This document shows, one piece after another, positions 62,801 through 64,000 of a stretch of DNA of 64,000 nt (position 1 is its first letter; the number at the start of each line of letters is the position of its first letter). Both the position numbers and the translations under genes were made by a program. Under the pieces are notes generated by a model. That model was not told the origin of the DNA. It did no database searches and saw only the letters and a list, made by a program, of their open reading frames with translations. The DNA is from Liolophura sinensis (taxonomy: Eukaryota > Mollusca > Polyplacophora > Chitonida > Chitonidae), in NCBI RefSeq assembly GCF_032854445.1, contig NC_088301.1, forward strand, positions 58,540,512 through 58,604,511, given 5' to 3'.

Positions 62801-64000
62801 CAGGTTTAGAGCACTATTCGTAGTTCAGCACTTGACAGGAGGATTGTTGGAGGCTAAATTGAATAGTATGGCCTGAATTGTGCAAAGTCCTGGTTATGTG
62901 TGTTGTTTTGACCAATAAAGAGGTTGGTGAGCACTTTCACTGACACTGTTATATTACCATGAGAGGTTTGGTTAGGTGCAATGGTCTGGCTGGGACAAAT
63001 GTTGCTGCTCTTCTCTTACAATCTCCATGGAAGACATGTAATGATGTAATTTTTGTCGTGGTTTCAACATCAGTTAAGAATTGAATGAAAGAAAAAGGAA
63101 AAAGATAATACATAGATTTATAATATTTTTCACCCTCCCAAAATATATAAATGTTTGTAATTTCTGTTGATTTTTGTGTGGATTCTTGACACCAGGTGGC
63201 AGAGAAGAGGAAAACTTTGCTGGATGACCTTGCTATTCGCTACCAAAAAGATGCTGATGTGCACAGGGAAAAGATACAGCAGATGGAAGAGGAGTTTGAG
63301 GCTGAAATCACAACTCTTTCTCAGCAGCTGGAACAGGAAAAGGTAGCTTTTGTCAGAGTGATGTAAAATATACCTCTACATGTTGGGATTTGCAATCTAA
63401 ACTTAGAGTAGACTAACATGTACAGCTGGAATAGTAAAAAAGGCATCTTTTTGCAGAGTGATGTAAAATCTACCTCTACATGTTGCGATTTATGATGAGC
63501 TGCAGGCAGTATTGTGAAACTGTTTTATTTTCAATAGCACATGTATGTGTTATGTTTTCAAATGACCAGTGAAGCAGTAAAATGCCTGTGTCCTTGATTG
63601 TGCTTTAATTTCTGTACAGGAAAGATCTGGGGAATTAGAAAGGTGTCAGAGGTTATTAGAAGAGGTGAAAGTTCAGCTGCAATCTGTTGAAGAGACAAAA
63701 GGGTGGTTGGAGAGAAGACTTGCTGAAACTGAGGTACACAGACATGTACATGTATTTGTGAAAACTTCTTGATGTATGTACTCTCACTTTTTGCTAAAAT
63801 TGTGAAAAGAATCTTTTCCTTCTATAAATGTACATATTTTGTACTGCCTTCTATGTAAACACTTAAGGGGGCCTCTGTGGCCAAAGAAGTTAGCACACCA
63901 GCACGGCCCAATGAGCCTTTCAACAATGCAGTTGTTGTGAGTGCAAGTCCAGCTCATGCTGGCTTCCTCTCCAGCCGTATGTGGGAATGTCAGCCAACAA
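50831..64000 (+). CDS. GRIPAP1: GRIPAP1 (GRASP-1) homologue, 5' part, 18 exons
   Basis: Exons: 50831-50872, 54106-54172, 54955-55016, 55576-55602, 55933-56040, 56387-56540, 57099-57234, 57613-57653, 58448-58510, 58819-58889, 59131-59178, 60148-60179, 60346-60393, 60833-60932, 61232-61309, 62260-62490, 63196-63342 and 63620-63733. That is 523 codons, all in phase, continuing past the window. The N-terminus ([23 protein letters not shown]) and later blocks ([49 protein letters not shown]) are those of GRIP1-associated protein 1. The product is a long, almost continuous coiled coil rich in heptads of Leu/Glu/Lys/Gln, broken by a loop (residues near 150-210, from HQFITHDDM to ESNGNSSKS). In vertebrates it is a Rab4 effector on recycling endosomes, notably in neurons. 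Intron 1 is 3.2 kb. Exon 16 has a weak donor (GTCAGA). Confidence 0.95.
53754..53890 (+). mobile_element. SINE family A, 5'-truncated
   Basis: GTATGTGGGAAGGTCTGACA, then GTAAGTGAAATATTCTTGAG and an ATAAA tail. GRIPAP1 intron 1. Confidence 0.82.
54186..54305 (-). mobile_element. SINE family A fragment, minus orientation
   Basis: TTATTTATTTATTTGATTTG, then CACTTGTACAATGGTTG and GGAGAAAAC, a diverged tail-plus-body piece. With the plus copy at 54499 it forms an inverted pair inside GRIPAP1 intron 2. Confidence 0.7.
54499..54692 (+). mobile_element. SINE family A with partial tRNA head
   Basis: Starts at the B box (GTGAGTTCAAGTCCAGCTC) and continues through GTGGGTTTCCCCCGCGCTCT to (ATAAA)n. A-box half absent. 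Confidence 0.87.
55236..55440 (+). mobile_element. SINE family B, 5'-truncated
   Basis: GGTGTCAGTATAATGTGACC, GGGTGTCATGTTGGGTC, GCGGCATGGACT and TGACTCCTCGTTGTCATATG match the family-B body. Lies in GRIPAP1 intron 3. Confidence 0.83.
56636..56715 (-). mobile_element. SINE family A tail fragment, minus orientation
   Basis: GATTTGATTGGTGTTTTATG is the reverse of the family tail; the rest is degenerate. GRIPAP1 intron 6. Confidence 0.6.
63867..64000 (+). mobile_element. SINE family A with tRNA head, cut by window end
   Basis: GGGGGCCTCTGTGGCC, then TTAGCACACCAGCACGGCCC, and a B box TGAGTGCAAGTCCAGC, continuing into TCCTCTCCAGCCGTATGTGG. In the GRIPAP1 intron after exon 18. Confidence 0.85.

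Overview
This is a eukaryotic, animal nuclear DNA window. It is AT-rich, its genes are split by GT-AG introns with long intergenic stretches, and it carries many tRNA-headed SINEs, minisatellites and microsatellites. The encoded proteins are animal orthologues (RFT1, ALG12, GRIPAP1). The two SINE families look like ones I associate with lophotrochozoans, so a mollusc or brachiopod is the best guess; I cannot name the species from the sequence alone.

Layout. (1) 1-6326, + strand: the 3' part of a DD3-3-like secreted protein gene, with a 54-bp minisatellite pressed against one of its splice acceptors. (2) 6327-11900: gene-poor, holding a broken Penelope-like GIY-YIG fragment, a full SINE, a roughly 2-kb inverted-repeat element and a (TA)n(GA)n tract with a foldback. 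(3) 12011-15366, + strand: a small CYYR1-like single-pass membrane protein with PY motifs. Its terminal exon and 3' flank are duplicated almost perfectly at 18417-19373, and a 1.7-kb 33-bp minisatellite lies between the copies. (4) 19374-23499: repeats only (a (TATG)n tract, a SINE and a 58-bp minisatellite). (5) 23500-26787, - strand: a four-exon gene for a small secreted protein with a Cys-rich N-terminus and a peptidase M15-like (bacterial D,D-carboxypeptidase type) zinc motif. (6) 28763-36823, + strand: a complete 14-exon RFT1. (7) 38521-49328, - strand: a complete 9-exon ALG12. (8) 50831 to beyond the window end, + strand: the first 18 exons of GRIPAP1 (GRASP-1), an endosomal coiled-coil protein.

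How the genes relate. RFT1 and ALG12 both serve dolichol-linked oligosaccharide assembly for N-glycosylation in the ER and lie tail to tail, 1.7 kb apart. ALG12 and GRIPAP1 are head to head, with 1.5 kb between start codons. The M15-like gene and RFT1 are also divergent. All exon joins were checked by hand for reading phase. All close except exon 2 to exon 3 of the CYYR1-like gene, which is off by one base. The most unusual items are the M15-like secreted peptidase, the duplicated phase-compatible terminal exon, the RFT1-ALG12 pairing, and a cupredoxin-like pattern in the DD3-3 protein.
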